A stretch of 64,000 bases of DNA from Hymenobacter aerophilus DSM 13606 (GCF_000382225.1 NZ_KB907819.1:17654-81653); one strand, 5' to 3'; positions 49,707-58,641 are shown, counted from the stretch's first letter. Made by a program: numbers and translations. Notes: generated by a model from the letters alone, not told the origin.

Positions 49707-50543
49707 TTACTGGTAGGTAAAGGTGATGGGCAGGTTGTAGCGCACTGGCACGGCGCGGTGGTTCTGGTAGCCCGGCTTCCAGGCCGGCATCCTCCGGATA
49801 ACGCGGCTGGCTTCCTCGTCGGTGCCGTAGCCCAGGCCCTTAATCACTTCCACGTCGGTAATCGAGCCGTCGGTGTTCACGGTGAAGGCAATGTACACCC
49901 GGCCGCCAACGCCCGCTTTCAGCGCCTGGGTGGGGTAGTGCAGGTTGCGCTGCAGATATTTCACCAGCGCTGCCTGGCCTCCGGCAAACTCGGGCATCAC
50001 TTCTACCGACAGGAAGGGCTTGGTAACGGCCGGCGCTGCTGGGCTGGCCGCCGAGTCGTTGCCGGGGGCGCCGGGGCCGGCCGTGGTAGCCAAGCCGCCG
50101 GTACCGTCGCGGTCGATGTCGCTCTGGGCCACGGGGCCGTCAACGGCCGGCGGGGCTACGTCGGGCTCAGGCTTCGTCACCTGCGCGTCGTCGACAACTT
50201 TGGTGGGCACCGCTTCCTTGATTTGCTTACGCAGGGTGATGGTGGCCTTGGCGCTGGCTGAAGGGGGCGTAACCGGGGGCGGCGTGATGGTTGGTGGAGG
50301 CAGAATGTCAACCACGAACTCGTCGGGCACAATCGGAGCCGCCACCACAACCGTTGGCCACAGGTAACTCACGGTAATGGGCACGGCAATGAGCAGAGCG
50401 GTCAGGGCCACGGCCAAGGCAACGGCCCGCAGCAGGTGGCGGCCGTAGAGCCGGCGCAGCGCGTAGGCACCGTAGGCTTTGTTGCGCCCCTCAAACACGA
50501 TGTCGTCGAGCGAGGGCAGGGAAATGGGAGCGGTGGTTGTCAT
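49707..50543 (-). CDS. Energy transducer TonB (second copy)
   Basis: A 278-residue TonB. The N-terminal cytoplasmic motif LDDIVFEGRNKAYGAYALRR (shared with the other TonB in this cluster and typical of Bacteroidota) precedes one membrane helix (about residues 38-58). A proline-rich periplasmic spacer follows (PPPTITPPPVTPPSA), then the TonB C-terminal domain (LVKYLQRNLHYPTQALKAGVGGRVYIAFTVNTDGSITDVEVIKG). It passes proton-motive energy from ExbBD to outer-membrane receptors such as the one at 16175. It is separated from the first tonB by a terminator-like stem, so it may be expressed partly on its own. Confidence 0.93.
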   Translation of the reverse strand: MTTTAPISLPSLDDIVFEGRNKAYGAYALRRLYGRHLLRAVALAVALTALLIAVPITVSYLWPTVVVAAPIVPDEFVVDILPPPTITPPPVTPPSASAKATITLRKQIKEAVPTKVVDDAQVTKPEPDVAPPAVDGPVAQSDIDRDGTGGLATTAGPGAPGNDSAASPAAPAVTKPFLSVEVMPEFAGGQAALVKYLQRNLHYPTQALKAGVGGRVYIAFTVNTDGSITDVEVIKGLGYGTDEEASRVIRRMPAWKPGYQNHRAVPVRYNLPITFTYQ

Positions 50544-50740
50544 GGCGTATAGAAGTTAAGTGAACGAAACGCAGGTAAACTTCCCAAGCCATTCCTCCCA
50601 TTTGCCGCAGCTGTTGCTGCCCCTGTCGCGCTGGCTTTCAGGAAGTAAACGCGCCATCCGCTTCCGGTAGTATGCACGCCTACTATATTTTTTAGGGTCA
50701 GCTAACTTTCCGTTCTTCTTCCAACCGCCACGAAAGCAAA

Positions 50741-50778
50741 AAACCCGAACCAGACGAGCGTCCGGTTCGGGTTTTTAG
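50741..50778. terminator. Terminator between the two tonB genes
   Basis: A perfect 11-bp stem (50741-50751 with 50764-50774) with an inner GACG/CGTC stem in the loop, A-rich on one side and TTTTT on the other. It stands 34 bp after the first tonB stop on the minus strand and would attenuate transcription into the second tonB. The rest of this 264-bp gap holds nothing recognisable. Confidence 0.85.
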
Positions 50779-50807
50779 TTGGCTTGGCCGCAGGCGGCGA
50801 GCCGGGG

Positions 50808-51638
50808 TTACTTGATGGAGAAGGTTACGGGTACGGTGAAGTACACCGATACTGCCCGACCATTCTGCTTACCCGGCGTGAAGCGCGGCAGGTTCTTGAT
50901 AACCCGCATCGATTCTTCGTCGCAACCGGCACCAATGCCTTTCTGCACCTCTACGTTCGAAACGGCTCCGTCGGGACCCACTACGAACTTGATGAATACG
51001 CGACCTTCGACCTGATTGCGCAGGGCCATAGCCGGGTACTTGATGTTCTTGCTGATGTACGCCAGCAACGCCTCCTGTCCGCCGGGGAATACCGGCATCT
51101 GCTCAACGTAGGTGTACGGCTTGGTTTCAACTACCGTCTCCACTGCCTTGGTGCCCTCGCCGGGCTCCAGCCCTTTCAGGTCGGCAGGGTTGTCGGTGTT
51201 GCCCTTTACCGTAACGGCGGCCACTACTTTTTCCTTCAGCTCTTCCTGGTCCGGAATTTCTTCCTTGCGCACCTCCTCGTCCTTTTTCACGACGGGCGGG
51301 GTGAACTTAATGGTGGAGAGCTTCGGTGGTGGCGGTGGTGGCGCCTCCGGTGGTGGGGGCGGGGGGGGCGGGGGGATGTTCTTGTCCAGCGGGGGAGCTT
51401 CCATCAGCTCGTTCACCTTGAGCATCTTGTCCTCCTTCACCACTACGTCCTTCTTCATCATGCGCGCCACGAGCGGGAAAGCAATCAGAAGGGCCACAAT
51501 GGCAATGGAAATCAAAACGGCCCGGGTAACGTGCTTGCCGTACACCCGCCGGATTATGTAAGCCCCGTAGGCCTTATTGCGCCCCTCAAAGACGATGTCG
51601 TCGAGGGAGGCGTTGGCCAACTGCATGTTGTCCATCAT
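50808..51638 (-). CDS. Energy transducer TonB (first copy)
   Basis: A 276-residue TonB with the LDDIVFEGRNKAYGAYIIRR motif at about residues 12-31, a membrane helix (about 40-60, AVLISIAIVALLIAFPLV), a proline stretch (DKNIPPPPPPPPPEAPPPPPPK, about 85-106) and the C-terminal receptor-binding domain (LLAYISKNIKYPAMALRNQVEGRVFIKFVV). The start overlaps the upstream exbD by 4 nt (51635-51638), so it is co-translated with exbB-exbD-exbD and is probably the main TonB of this complex. Confidence 0.95.
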   Translation of the reverse strand: MMDNMQLANASLDDIVFEGRNKAYGAYIIRRVYGKHVTRAVLISIAIVALLIAFPLVARMMKKDVVVKEDKMLKVNELMEAPPLDKNIPPPPPPPPPEAPPPPPPKLSTIKFTPPVVKKDEEVRKEEIPDQEELKEKVVAAVTVKGNTDNPADLKGLEPGEGTKAVETVVETKPYTYVEQMPVFPGGQEALLAYISKNIKYPAMALRNQVEGRVFIKFVVGPDGAVSNVEVQKGIGAGCDEESMRVIKNLPRFTPGKQNGRAVSVYFTVPVTFSIK

Positions 51639-52156
51639 AATCCAGAAGATTTAATCAGCTCTTCATCGGCCTTCGAAATGTCCACCAGCGCGTATTTCTT
51701 CTGGTCGGTGATGTTCATTTCGTCGAGGATGTCGACCATGTTTTTGTAGTTGGAGTCGTCAGCCGGCTTAATCAGCACCACCAGATCGGGGTTGCTGTGG
51801 CGGGAGAGTAATTCCTTACGGATTCCGTCGGCTCCGTAGCTAGATTCCTTCAGCTCCGGCTTGGTCTCATTGTTGAGCAGGCCGTCGTAGTAGTAAATCT
51901 TGTTGCCGGCGCCGAGCAGCACGGTGAAGGCGTTGGAGGCTTTGATCTCCGACTTCTCTTCGTCGTTCTTAGGCTTCACCGGCATGTTGATTTCCATGAC
52001 GGTGGGCTTGCTGAAGGTAGTCGTCAGCATGAAGAAGGTCAGCAGCAGAAAGGCCAGGTCAACCATCGGGGTCATGTCGATTTTGGTCGACATTTTTTTC
52101 GCCCGCTTTTTCCCGCCTTTTCCGCCGCCGCCGCTTTGTTGTTGGATTTCTGCCAT
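51635..52156 (-). CDS. ExbD/TolR-family proton channel subunit (second exbD)
   Basis: A 173-residue protein. A glycine/lysine-rich N-terminus (GGGGKGGKKRAKKMSTKI) precedes the single membrane helix DMTPMVDLAFLLLTFFMLTTTF (about 26-47), whose aspartate in MVDLAF is the proton-conducting residue of ExbD. The periplasmic domain ends IDISKADEELIKSSGL. It lies 14 bp after the first exbD and overlaps tonB by 4 nt. Two exbD genes per operon are normal in Bacteroidota. Confidence 0.93.
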   Translation of the reverse strand: MAEIQQQSGGGGKGGKKRAKKMSTKIDMTPMVDLAFLLLTFFMLTTTFSKPTVMEINMPVKPKNDEEKSEIKASNAFTVLLGAGNKIYYYDGLLNNETKPELKESSYGADGIRKELLSRHSNPDLVVLIKPADDSNYKNMVDILDEMNITDQKKYALVDISKADEELIKSSGL

Positions 52157-52170
52157 GGTTTCTGTGCGGG

Positions 52171-52797
52171 TTACTTACCGGCCACCGGTTTGGTTTCGAG
52201 GTCGGTAATGAGGTTGAACCGGTTGATGTTCTTCTCCTGCATCAGTTTGATGACTTTCTTCACTGTCGGCACATCGGCCTGCCCGTCGCCTTTGATGGCA
52301 ATGTAGGGCGCCGTGTTGAACTGCTTCTGGCTGAGCGAGCGGGCGGTAATCACCCACTCAATCAGCTGGTTGTTCAACGAGTCGGCCGGAATGCCGTCCT
52401 GCTTCACCAGCTTGCGCTGCTCGGGGTCGAGACTCAGCAGCGCGGGCAGCTTCTCGATGGGGGTGCCAAAGCTGGCACCGGCCCCGCGGAAAGCCTGCAC
52501 CTGCGCCGGCGTGAAGCTGACACCGTACTTGGCTCCGACCTGCTTGAGCAGCTCATTCTTAATCTCGTCGTCGCCGACGCCGAAGAAGATGCGCTTATCC
52601 TTGTCGATGGCTACGGTGAGCACGTGCGACTCGGGCAGGCGGATTTCAGAGGTTGAAGAAGGTGTGTCCACCACCACGGCCTCTTCCGGGGCAAACTTGG
52701 TGGTGAGCATGAAGAAAGTCACCAGCAGGAAGGCCAAGTCCACCATCGGCGTCATGTCGAGCGACGGTGAGGTTCTATGAGGCTTTACTTTAGGCAT
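52171..52797 (-). CDS. ExbD/TolR-family proton channel subunit (first exbD)
   Basis: A 208-residue ExbD paralogue with the helix LDMTPMVDLAFLLVTFFMLTTKF (about 14-36) holding the channel aspartate, and a periplasmic domain longer than that of the other ExbD. It carries an insert around residues 75-130 (GAKYGVSFTPAQVQAFRGAGASFGTPIEKLPALL). The C-terminal fold APYIAIKGDGQADVPTVKKVIKLMQ is conserved. The insert and the different length suggest the two ExbDs are not interchangeable in the ExbB ring. Confidence 0.93.
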   Translation of the reverse strand: MPKVKPHRTSPSLDMTPMVDLAFLLVTFFMLTTKFAPEEAVVVDTPSSTSEIRLPESHVLTVAIDKDKRIFFGVGDDEIKNELLKQVGAKYGVSFTPAQVQAFRGAGASFGTPIEKLPALLSLDPEQRKLVKQDGIPADSLNNQLIEWVITARSLSQKQFNTAPYIAIKGDGQADVPTVKKVIKLMQEKNINRFNLITDLETKPVAGK

Positions 52798-52867
52798 TGC
52801 TGGAGGAGGTTAAACGCGTGATTCAGAAACGAACAACTCACGGTTTTAGTGCACAAGGGCGCTAAAA

Positions 52868-53767
52868 CTAGATGGTCGTCGTGGTAGCCGGGGCAGCGTG
52901 GTCGGTGGCGCCGTGCTGAGCCGAGAAGGTCTGAATGATGCTGAAACCAGCCTCGTCGATGCTGTAAGTCAGCTCGTCAATTTTGCTGGTGAAGAAGTTG
53001 TACGCTACGATAGCCAGAGCCGAACCCGTAATACCGAGAGCCGTGTTGATGAGAGCTTCCGAAATACCGTTGGCGAGACCTACAGCGTCAGGAGCACCAC
53101 CCTGGGCCAGTGCCGAGAAGGCCTTGATCATACCCAGTACCGTACCAATCAGACCTACCAGCGTGGCGATAGAGGCCAGCGTGGAGATGATAACGAGGTT
53201 TTTCTCCAGCATGGGCAGCTCCAGGGCCGTCGATTCCTCGATTTCCTTCTGGATGGCCAGTACTTTCTGGTCTTTCTCCAGGTAACGGTCGCGCGACATC
53301 TCCTGGTACTTCACCAGGCCGGCACGTACTACGTTGGCTACCGAACCTTTCTGCTGGTCGCAGGTGGCGATGGCACCGGTGATGTCGTTTACGTTCAGCT
53401 TCTGACGGATGGTACGCACGAACGACTCGATGCTTTTCGAGCCTTTAGCGCGGCTCAGGGTCAGGGCCCGCTCAATCGAGAAGATGATTACCAGCAGGAA
53501 CATGGTCATCAGCACGGGTACTACCGGGCCACCTTTGTACACTACACCGAAGTAGTCGCCCGAAATAGGGTTGTTCTCGTTGTTGCCGCCCTGGAAGTGG
53601 CTGCCGTCGCCGAAGATGAAAATGAAGACTACAACGCTTACGATGAACGCCGCGATGATGGCAATAATGGCAAATGCGGACGAACCACTGCCTTTCGATT
53701 CGCCTTTTGGCGTAGCAGCAGCGGCAGGCCGGGCCGCGGGCTTATTCATAGCATTCTTTTGTTCCAT
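52868..53767 (-). CDS. MotA/TolQ/ExbB proton channel protein
   Basis: A 299-residue ExbB. After an Ala/Pro-rich N-terminus comes a first helix (about residues 30-52, SAFAIIAIIAAFIVSVVVFIFIF). A second long helix (about 80-100, VVPVLMTMFLLVIIFSIERAL) opens the conserved core, and two further helices hold STLASIATLVGLIGTVLGMIKAFSALAQ and LGITGSALAIVAYNFF. With the two ExbDs it forms the proton-driven motor for TonB. It is the first gene of the operon. An ATG six codons later (53749) is an alternative start. Confidence 0.95.
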   Translation of the reverse strand: MEQKNAMNKPAARPAAAATPKGESKGSGSSAFAIIAIIAAFIVSVVVFIFIFGDGSHFQGGNNENNPISGDYFGVVYKGGPVVPVLMTMFLLVIIFSIERALTLSRAKGSKSIESFVRTIRQKLNVNDITGAIATCDQQKGSVANVVRAGLVKYQEMSRDRYLEKDQKVLAIQKEIEESTALELPMLEKNLVIISTLASIATLVGLIGTVLGMIKAFSALAQGGAPDAVGLANGISEALINTALGITGSALAIVAYNFFTSKIDELTYSIDEAGFSIIQTFSAQHGATDHAAPATTTTI

Positions 53768-53949
53768 TGGTCCGGAGAATTAGGGGGTTGTTGGTGAAAG
53801 GTTGAGGTGCTTGGTGAAAAATGGTAAAAAAAGTGGATGGACTGCCCGCTACCCGGACCAATTTCTTGCGTTGCGGCGGCGGCCTGTTCAAAAAGAAACA
53901 GACGGCCGCTTCGGCGGCGAAATGATGGATGAAGCGAGGCTAGCCTTGG

Positions 53950-53982
53950 CAAACCTACTTAAAAAAGCTGACTGCTACCAAA
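53950..53982 (-). promoter_or_regulatory. Promoter of the Ton operon
   Basis: On the minus strand TTTG (53982-53979), a 21-nt spacer and TAGGTTTG (53957-53950), an exact -7 match. It lies about 180 nt before exbB, implying a long leader. The rest of the 281-bp gap between exbB and mazG shows no gene; a weak CCTAA/TTAGG stem at 54040-54053 overlaps the mazG stop. Confidence 0.5.
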
Positions 53983-54048
53983 AGAAAATCGGGTTTAAAC
54001 GCGCTAAACCCACATAATCCGCAAAAAAAAGCAGTTTGTCCTAAAAAA

Positions 54049-54891
54049 TTAGGCGCCCGATTGGCCCGTCAACCGCTTCGCTTCCTCCCAATACACGTCC
54101 ATCTGGGCCAGGGTAAGGTCGGCCAACTGATGGCCTTCGCGGGCCGATTGGGATTCAAGATACTGAAAACGCTGAATGAATTTGCGGTTGGTGCGCTCCA
54201 GCGCGTCTTCGGGGTTGATGCCGGCGTGGCGGGCAAAGTTGATGAGAGAGAACAGCAGGTCGCCAAATTCGGCGGCGGCCCGCTCCTGGCGGTCGGTATC
54301 GGCTGAAGCATCGGCCGGGGCATCGGGGGCGGCAAACTCCTCCCCGAACTCGGCCAGTTCTTCCTGCACTTTCTGCCACACCTGCTCGGGCTGCTCCCAG
54401 TCGAAGCCCGCGCCGCGGGCTTTTTCCTGGATGCGCATGGCCTTCACGAGGGCCGGCAAAGAGGCAGGTACGCCGCCGAGCACCGAGGTGTTGCCTTTTT
54501 CGCGCAGTTTCAGCTGCTCCCAGTTGCGTTTTACGTCCTCCTCCGTGTCGGCCTGCACGTCGCCGTAGATGTGGGGGTGGCGGAAGATGAGCTTCTCGCA
54601 CTGTGCGTTCAGCACGTCGGCAATATCGAAAGCACCCTGCTCGCTGGCAATTTTGGCGTAGAACATCAGGTGCAGCATCACGTCGCCGAGCTCCTTGCGC
54701 AGATCGGGCAGGTCGTGGCGGATGATGGCGTCGCTGAGCTCGTAGGTTTCCTCGATGGTGAGGTGGCGCAGGCTTTCGAGGGTTTGTTTCCGGTCCCAGG
54801 GGCACTCGGCGCGCAGGCGTTCCAGCACGTCGAGCAGGCGGCCAAAGGCGGCCAACTGTTCCGTTCGGCGGGTAGGGGTGGGGCTTTGCAT
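54049..54891 (-). CDS. mazG: Nucleoside triphosphate pyrophosphohydrolase MazG
   Basis: A 280-residue tandem-domain MazG. The first MazG fold (about 12-120) has LRAECPWDRKQTLESLRHLTIEETYELSDAI with the metal-binding ExxE and DVMLHLMFYAKIA; the second (about 155-270) has FDWEQPEQVWQKVQEELAEF and GDLLFSLINFARHAG. It hydrolyses NTPs to NMPs, cleaning the nucleotide pool and affecting ppGpp levels. Length is normal. Two overlapping TAnnTTTG boxes lie directly before the start. Confidence 0.93.
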   Translation of the reverse strand: MQSPTPTRRTEQLAAFGRLLDVLERLRAECPWDRKQTLESLRHLTIEETYELSDAIIRHDLPDLRKELGDVMLHLMFYAKIASEQGAFDIADVLNAQCEKLIFRHPHIYGDVQADTEEDVKRNWEQLKLREKGNTSVLGGVPASLPALVKAMRIQEKARGAGFDWEQPEQVWQKVQEELAEFGEEFAAPDAPADASADTDRQERAAAEFGDLLFSLINFARHAGINPEDALERTNRKFIQRFQYLESQSAREGHQLADLTLAQMDVYWEEAKRLTGQSGA

Positions 54892-54896
54892 CAGGC

Positions 54897-54912
54897 CAAA
54901 TATACAAAGCTA
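54897..54912 (-). promoter_or_regulatory. Two adjacent -7 elements before mazG
   Basis: On the minus strand TAGCTTTG (54912-54905) is followed directly by TATATTTG (54904-54897), both exact TAnnTTTG matches. The second ends 5 nt before the ATG, so its transcript would be leaderless or nearly so. Confidence 0.5.
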
Positions 54913-55003
54913 CCGGGCATGGGGCCGGCGCGGGCCCGCCGTGGGGCCGGGGTCTTCAGCCGCCAAGGCAACCGATTACGTAGGGAAAGCAGCGGCTACT
55001 GGT

Positions 55004-55011
55004 TACTTTTG
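55004..55011 (+). promoter_or_regulatory. -7 element before glmM
   Basis: TACTTTTG, an exact TAnnTTTG match, 49 nt before the GTG start at 55061. No clear -33 box. Confidence 0.5.
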
Positions 55012-55060
55012 CGGCCGCTTACGGGTCATTTTGCCCCTCCTACCTTCAGCAGCACATTTC

Positions 55061-56449
55061 GTGGCACTTATTAAATCTATTTCCGGCATCCGGGGCACTA
55101 TTGGCGGCGCGGCCGGCGAGGGCCTGACGCCCATCGACATTGTAAAGTACGCCGCCGCCTTCGGCACCTGGGTGCTCCAGCACACGCAGAACAATACCAT
55201 TGTCATTGGCCGCGACGCCCGCCTCTCGGGCGACATGGTGAGTCGGCTGGTAGCGGCCACGCTGCAGGGCCTGGGCATCAACGTTATCGACCTGGGTTTG
55301 AGCACCACGCCGACCGTAGAAATGGCCGTGCCCGCCAAACAAGCCGGCGGCGGCATCATCCTCACGGCCTCGCACAACCCCAAGCAATGGAACGCGCTGA
55401 AGCTGCTCAATAATAAAGGAGAGTTTATCTCCGATAAAGACGGCCAGCAGGTGCTGGCGCTGGGCGACTCGGAGGCCTTCGACTTCGCGCCCGTAACCAA
55501 GCTGGGCACCTACGAAACCGACGATACCTTTCTGCAGCAGCACATCGACGCCATTTTGGCCCTGCCGCTGGTGGATAAGGAAGCCATTGCGGCCAAAAAC
55601 TTCCGGGTGGTGGTAGATGCAGTGAACTCCTGCGGGGGCTTTGCCGTGCCGATGCTGCTGGAGCAGCTGGGCGTAACAACCATCGAAAAGCTGTTCTGCG
55701 AGCCTACCGGCGACTTCGCCCACAACCCCGAGCCGCTGCCCGAAAACCTGCGCGACATCGCCAAAACCATCGAAAAAGGCCACTTCGACCTGGGCATTGT
55801 AGTCGACCCCGATGTGGACCGGCTGGCGCTGGTGAACGAGGACGGCACCATGTTCGGCGAGGAGTACACGCTGGTAGCGGTGGCCGATTACGTGCTGAGC
55901 CAGCTCGGCGGCGGCAACACCGTGAGCAACCTGAGCAGCACCCGCGCCCTGCGCGACGTAACCGAAAAGCACGGCGGCCAGTACGCCGCCGCCGCGGTGG
56001 GCGAGGTGAACGTGGTGAACAAAATGAAGGAAACCAACGCCGTTATCGGCGGCGAGGGCAACGGCGGCATCATCTACCCCGAACTGCACTACGGCCGCGA
56101 CTCGCTGGTGGGTATTGCGCTGTTCCTGAGTCACCTAGCCAAATTCGGGCTGCCGATGACGCGTTTGCGGGCCTCGTACCCCAACTATTTCATCTCGAAG
56201 AACAAGATTGAGCTGACCCCCGAAATCAACACCGACCAGGTGCTGACCCAGATGGAGCAGCGCTACGCCAAGCAGCCGGTAAACACCATCGACGGCGTGA
56301 AAATCGAGTTCGACAAGGAATGGGTGCACCTGCGCAAGTCGAACACCGAGCCGATTATCCGCATCTACGCCGAGTCGGAATCCAACGCCACCGCCGACCA
56401 CCTGGCCAACAAAATCATTGCCGATATCAAGGAGATTATCAGCCACTAA
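55061..56449 (+). CDS. glmM: Phosphoglucosamine mutase
   Basis: A 462-residue phosphohexomutase. The GTG at 55061 gives the family N-terminus MALIKSISGIRGTIGG; longer in-frame versions upstream run through the promoter and are rejected. The phosphoserine loop is TASHNPKQWN (S104), the Mg site is VDPDVDRLAL, the sugar loop is GGEGNGG, and the phosphate loop is RKSNTEPIIRIYAE. It converts glucosamine-6-P to glucosamine-1-P for UDP-GlcNAc, although Bacteroidota members of this group can also act on mannose or glucose phosphates. A strong terminator follows. Confidence 0.9.
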   Translation: MALIKSISGIRGTIGGAAGEGLTPIDIVKYAAAFGTWVLQHTQNNTIVIGRDARLSGDMVSRLVAATLQGLGINVIDLGLSTTPTVEMAVPAKQAGGGIILTASHNPKQWNALKLLNNKGEFISDKDGQQVLALGDSEAFDFAPVTKLGTYETDDTFLQQHIDAILALPLVDKEAIAAKNFRVVVDAVNSCGGFAVPMLLEQLGVTTIEKLFCEPTGDFAHNPEPLPENLRDIAKTIEKGHFDLGIVVDPDVDRLALVNEDGTMFGEEYTLVAVADYVLSQLGGGNTVSNLSSTRALRDVTEKHGGQYAAAAVGEVNVVNKMKETNAVIGGEGNGGIIYPELHYGRDSLVGIALFLSHLAKFGLPMTRLRASYPNYFISKNKIELTPEINTDQVLTQMEQRYAKQPVNTIDGVKIEFDKEWVHLRKSNTEPIIRIYAESESNATADHLANKIIADIKEIISH

Positions 56450-56490
56450 AAACCATAGGGCGACTGCTGCCCGCTGCTGCCACGGTGTTA

Positions 56491-56537
56491 AACCGGCCCA
56501 AAACCCGTCTGGCAGGCGGTTTTGGGCCGGTTTTTTC
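56491..56537 (+). terminator. Intrinsic terminator of glmM
   Basis: A perfect 15-bp stem (56491-56505 with 56518-56532) with a 12-nt loop followed by a T-run, 42 bp after the glmM stop. It is the clearest terminator in this part. Confidence 0.92.
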
Positions 56538-56605
56538 GTGCTGAGCTACCGTTTAGCTTATTGAGGCGGCTGAATCTGCCAATTCGGTGCCCGCCGCGAA
56601 TCCGC

Positions 56606-56613
56606 TATTTTTG
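56606..56613 (+). promoter_or_regulatory. -7 element before the cysteine desulfurase gene
   Basis: TATTTTTG, an exact TAnnTTTG match, 59 nt before the ATG at 56673, right after the glmM terminator. Confidence 0.55.
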
Positions 56614-56672
56614 TGGCTGAATTCGGCCGGCCGGCCTTCCCGGCTGGTTTTTACTGCCTTTTCGCTCCGCTT

Positions 56673-57821
56673 ATGAACGTGTATTTCGATAACGCCGCCA
56701 CCACCCCGCTGGACCCCGAAGTGCTGGAAGCCATACTGCCCTTCCTACAGACGCACTACGGCAACCCCAGCAGCATCCACGGCCCCGGCCGGCAGGTGCG
56801 CGCCGCCATCGAAAACGCCCGTAAAACGGTGGCGCACCTTATCAATGCCGCCCCGGCCGAAATCGTGTTTACCTCGGGCGGCACTGAGGCCGATAATTAC
56901 GCGGCCTTCGGTACGGTGCGCCAGCTGGGCCTGCAGCACGGCATCACCTCGAAAATGGAGCACCACGCCGTGCTGCACACCATGGAGGCGCTGGAAAAAA
57001 GCGGCCAGCTCAAGCTCAGCTACCTGCGCCACGACGACCGCGGCCGCTTTGATCTGGGACACCTGGAGGAGCTGCTGGCCGCCAACCCGCGCACGTTTGT
57101 GAGTTTGATGCACGCCAACAACGAAATCGGCAACCTCAACGATTTGGCGGCCATCGGCGAAATCTGCGCCCGTCACCAGGCCATATTTCACACCGATACG
57201 GTGCAGACGATGGGCCACTACAAGCACGATGTGCAGCAGCTGCCGGTGGATTTCCTGGTGGGTTCGGCCCACAAATTCCACGGCCCCAAGGGCGTGGGCT
57301 TCCTGTACCGCCGCGCGGGCCAGACGGTGGACGCCCTCATTCAGGGCGGCTCGCAGGAGCGCAACCAGCGCGCCGGCACCGAAAACGTGTACGGCATCGT
57401 GGGCCTGGCCAAAGCCCTCGAAATTGCCTACCGCGACATGGCCGAGCATCAGCGCCACATCCAGGGCCTCAAAGACCGGTTTATTACCAGGCTGCGAGCC
57501 GAAATTGAGGGCGTGGAGTTCAACGGCATGTCGGCCGAAGCCGACCAGAGCCTGTACACGGTGTTGAGCGTGAGCTTGCCACCTTCCGAGCTCAACGAGA
57601 TGCTGCTCTTCAACCTCGATATCAACCGGGTGGCCGTTTCGGGTGGGTCGGCCTGCACCAGCGGCGCCAACGCCGGCTCGCACGTGCTCGGCGCCCTGGG
57701 CTGCGACCCGGCCCGCGGCACCATCCGCTTCTCGATGAGCAAGTACAACACCGAAGCAGAGGTGGACTATGCCGTGGAGCAGCTGGCCAAAATGTACCGC
57801 AAGGGAGAAGTACAGGTGTAG
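56673..57821 (+). CDS. Cysteine desulfurase (IscS/NifS family)
   Basis: A 382-residue PLP enzyme started at the ATG at 56673 (MNVYFDNAATTPLDP, the family start). Key residues are H98 in MEHHAVLHT, the PLP lysine K201 in VGSAHKFHGPKG and the catalytic cysteine C328 in GGSACTSGA on the mobile loop. It removes sulfur from cysteine for Fe-S clusters, thiolated tRNA and other users. No iscU or sufBCD lies next to it, so it is probably the general-purpose IscS-type enzyme; its sulfur could feed the 2-thiouridine that MnmH later converts. A strong terminator follows. Confidence 0.93.
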   Translation: MNVYFDNAATTPLDPEVLEAILPFLQTHYGNPSSIHGPGRQVRAAIENARKTVAHLINAAPAEIVFTSGGTEADNYAAFGTVRQLGLQHGITSKMEHHAVLHTMEALEKSGQLKLSYLRHDDRGRFDLGHLEELLAANPRTFVSLMHANNEIGNLNDLAAIGEICARHQAIFHTDTVQTMGHYKHDVQQLPVDFLVGSAHKFHGPKGVGFLYRRAGQTVDALIQGGSQERNQRAGTENVYGIVGLAKALEIAYRDMAEHQRHIQGLKDRFITRLRAEIEGVEFNGMSAEADQSLYTVLSVSLPPSELNEMLLFNLDINRVAVSGGSACTSGANAGSHVLGALGCDPARGTIRFSMSKYNTEAEVDYAVEQLAKMYRKGEVQV

Positions 57822-57837
57822 CCGGGGAGAAAAGAAG

Positions 57838-57885
57838 GGGCGCGTCATGCTGCGCGAGGGCGCGCAGCATGACGCGCCCTTTTTG
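57838..57885 (+). terminator. 18-bp perfect terminator stem
   Basis: Arms 57838-57855 and 57862-57879 are exact complements around a 6-nt loop and are followed by TTTTT, 17 bp after the cysteine desulfurase stop. The stem is unusually long for a terminator. Confidence 0.92.
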
Positions 57886-57975
57886 CTGGTAGTTCTCCGC
57901 GTCTTCTGTCGCGGCGGCCTGCATCATAATTCGGCCGGCATGCGTAAGGCTAGCGCACGACTTCTCCCTTTCCTT

Positions 57976-58641
57976 ATGGCCGACATCAATATTCAACGCA
58001 AGAAAAACACGCCCAGCCCCTGGCTGCTGCTGCTCGTAGTGCTGGCCGTGGTGGGGCTGGGCGCCTGGTTTCTGTTCAAGGCCGAAATAAACGCCACCCG
58101 CAGCACGCCGCCACCCCCCCCGCCGCCACCCGCCGAAACGCCGCTCGTGCCCGCCGATACGCTCGTCGGGGCTGAAACCGGCCCCCGGCCCGCTACCGAT
58201 ACGGCCACCGACATGGCCGCCACCGCCCCGGTAACGCCCGAAGTGCTGGCAGCCTTTGTGGCCGGCGATGCGGCCCGGCCCGGCTACGGCCGCGAGGCCC
58301 TGCGCCTGCTCACCTCGTCGCTGACGGGCCTCGTGGACCGCGACGACCTGCGCACACCCGAAATCCAGACCCGCCGCGACGATTTGACCAGCGCCACAGC
58401 CCGCCTCGACGAGCCCGCCGCCCGCCTGCGCCCCGGGCTGGTGGCCGCCTCCAACCTCATGCAGGCCATTCAGCAGCAGGGCTACCCCGAGTTGCAGCAG
58501 GAAGCGCAGCGCCTCAACGCCCAGGCCACCGACCTGAGCGGCCAGGCCGCCACGCCCGAAGAACAGCAGGCCTTGCGCGGCTACTTCGAGCGGGCCGCTA
58601 AACTGCTGAAGGCGTTCAACTCCCCGCCCACGAGCCGCTAA
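57976..58641 (+). CDS. Unknown single-pass membrane protein
   Basis: A 221-residue protein started at the ATG at 57976 (MADINIQRKKNTPSP). One membrane helix (about residues 16-37, WLLLLVVLAVVGLGAWFLFK) is followed by a proline-rich segment (TPPPPPPPPAETP) and an Ala/Asp/Thr-rich linker. From about residue 90 a helical region follows (EVLAAFVAGD, then DDLTSATARLDEPAARLRPGLVAASNLMQAIQQQ) that could form a short coiled-coil bundle in the periplasm. I do not recognise a family. It is 40 bp upstream of the PRC-barrel gene, so the two are probably co-transcribed. Confidence 0.7.
   Translation: MADINIQRKKNTPSPWLLLLVVLAVVGLGAWFLFKAEINATRSTPPPPPPPPAETPLVPADTLVGAETGPRPATDTATDMAATAPVTPEVLAAFVAGDAARPGYGREALRLLTSSLTGLVDRDDLRTPEIQTRRDDLTSATARLDEPAARLRPGLVAASNLMQAIQQQGYPELQQEAQRLNAQATDLSGQAATPEEQQALRGYFERAAKLLKAFNSPPTSR

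Noticed and set aside
53802..54017. Possible 71-codon gene between exbB and mazG
   Set aside because: No recognisable domain, and it overlaps the Ton operon promoter and leader on the other strand; lysine-rich, random-looking sequence.
57838..57885. The 18-bp stem as another mobile repeat family
   Set aside because: Although long, it has the position, small loop and T-run of an intrinsic terminator, which explains it fully.
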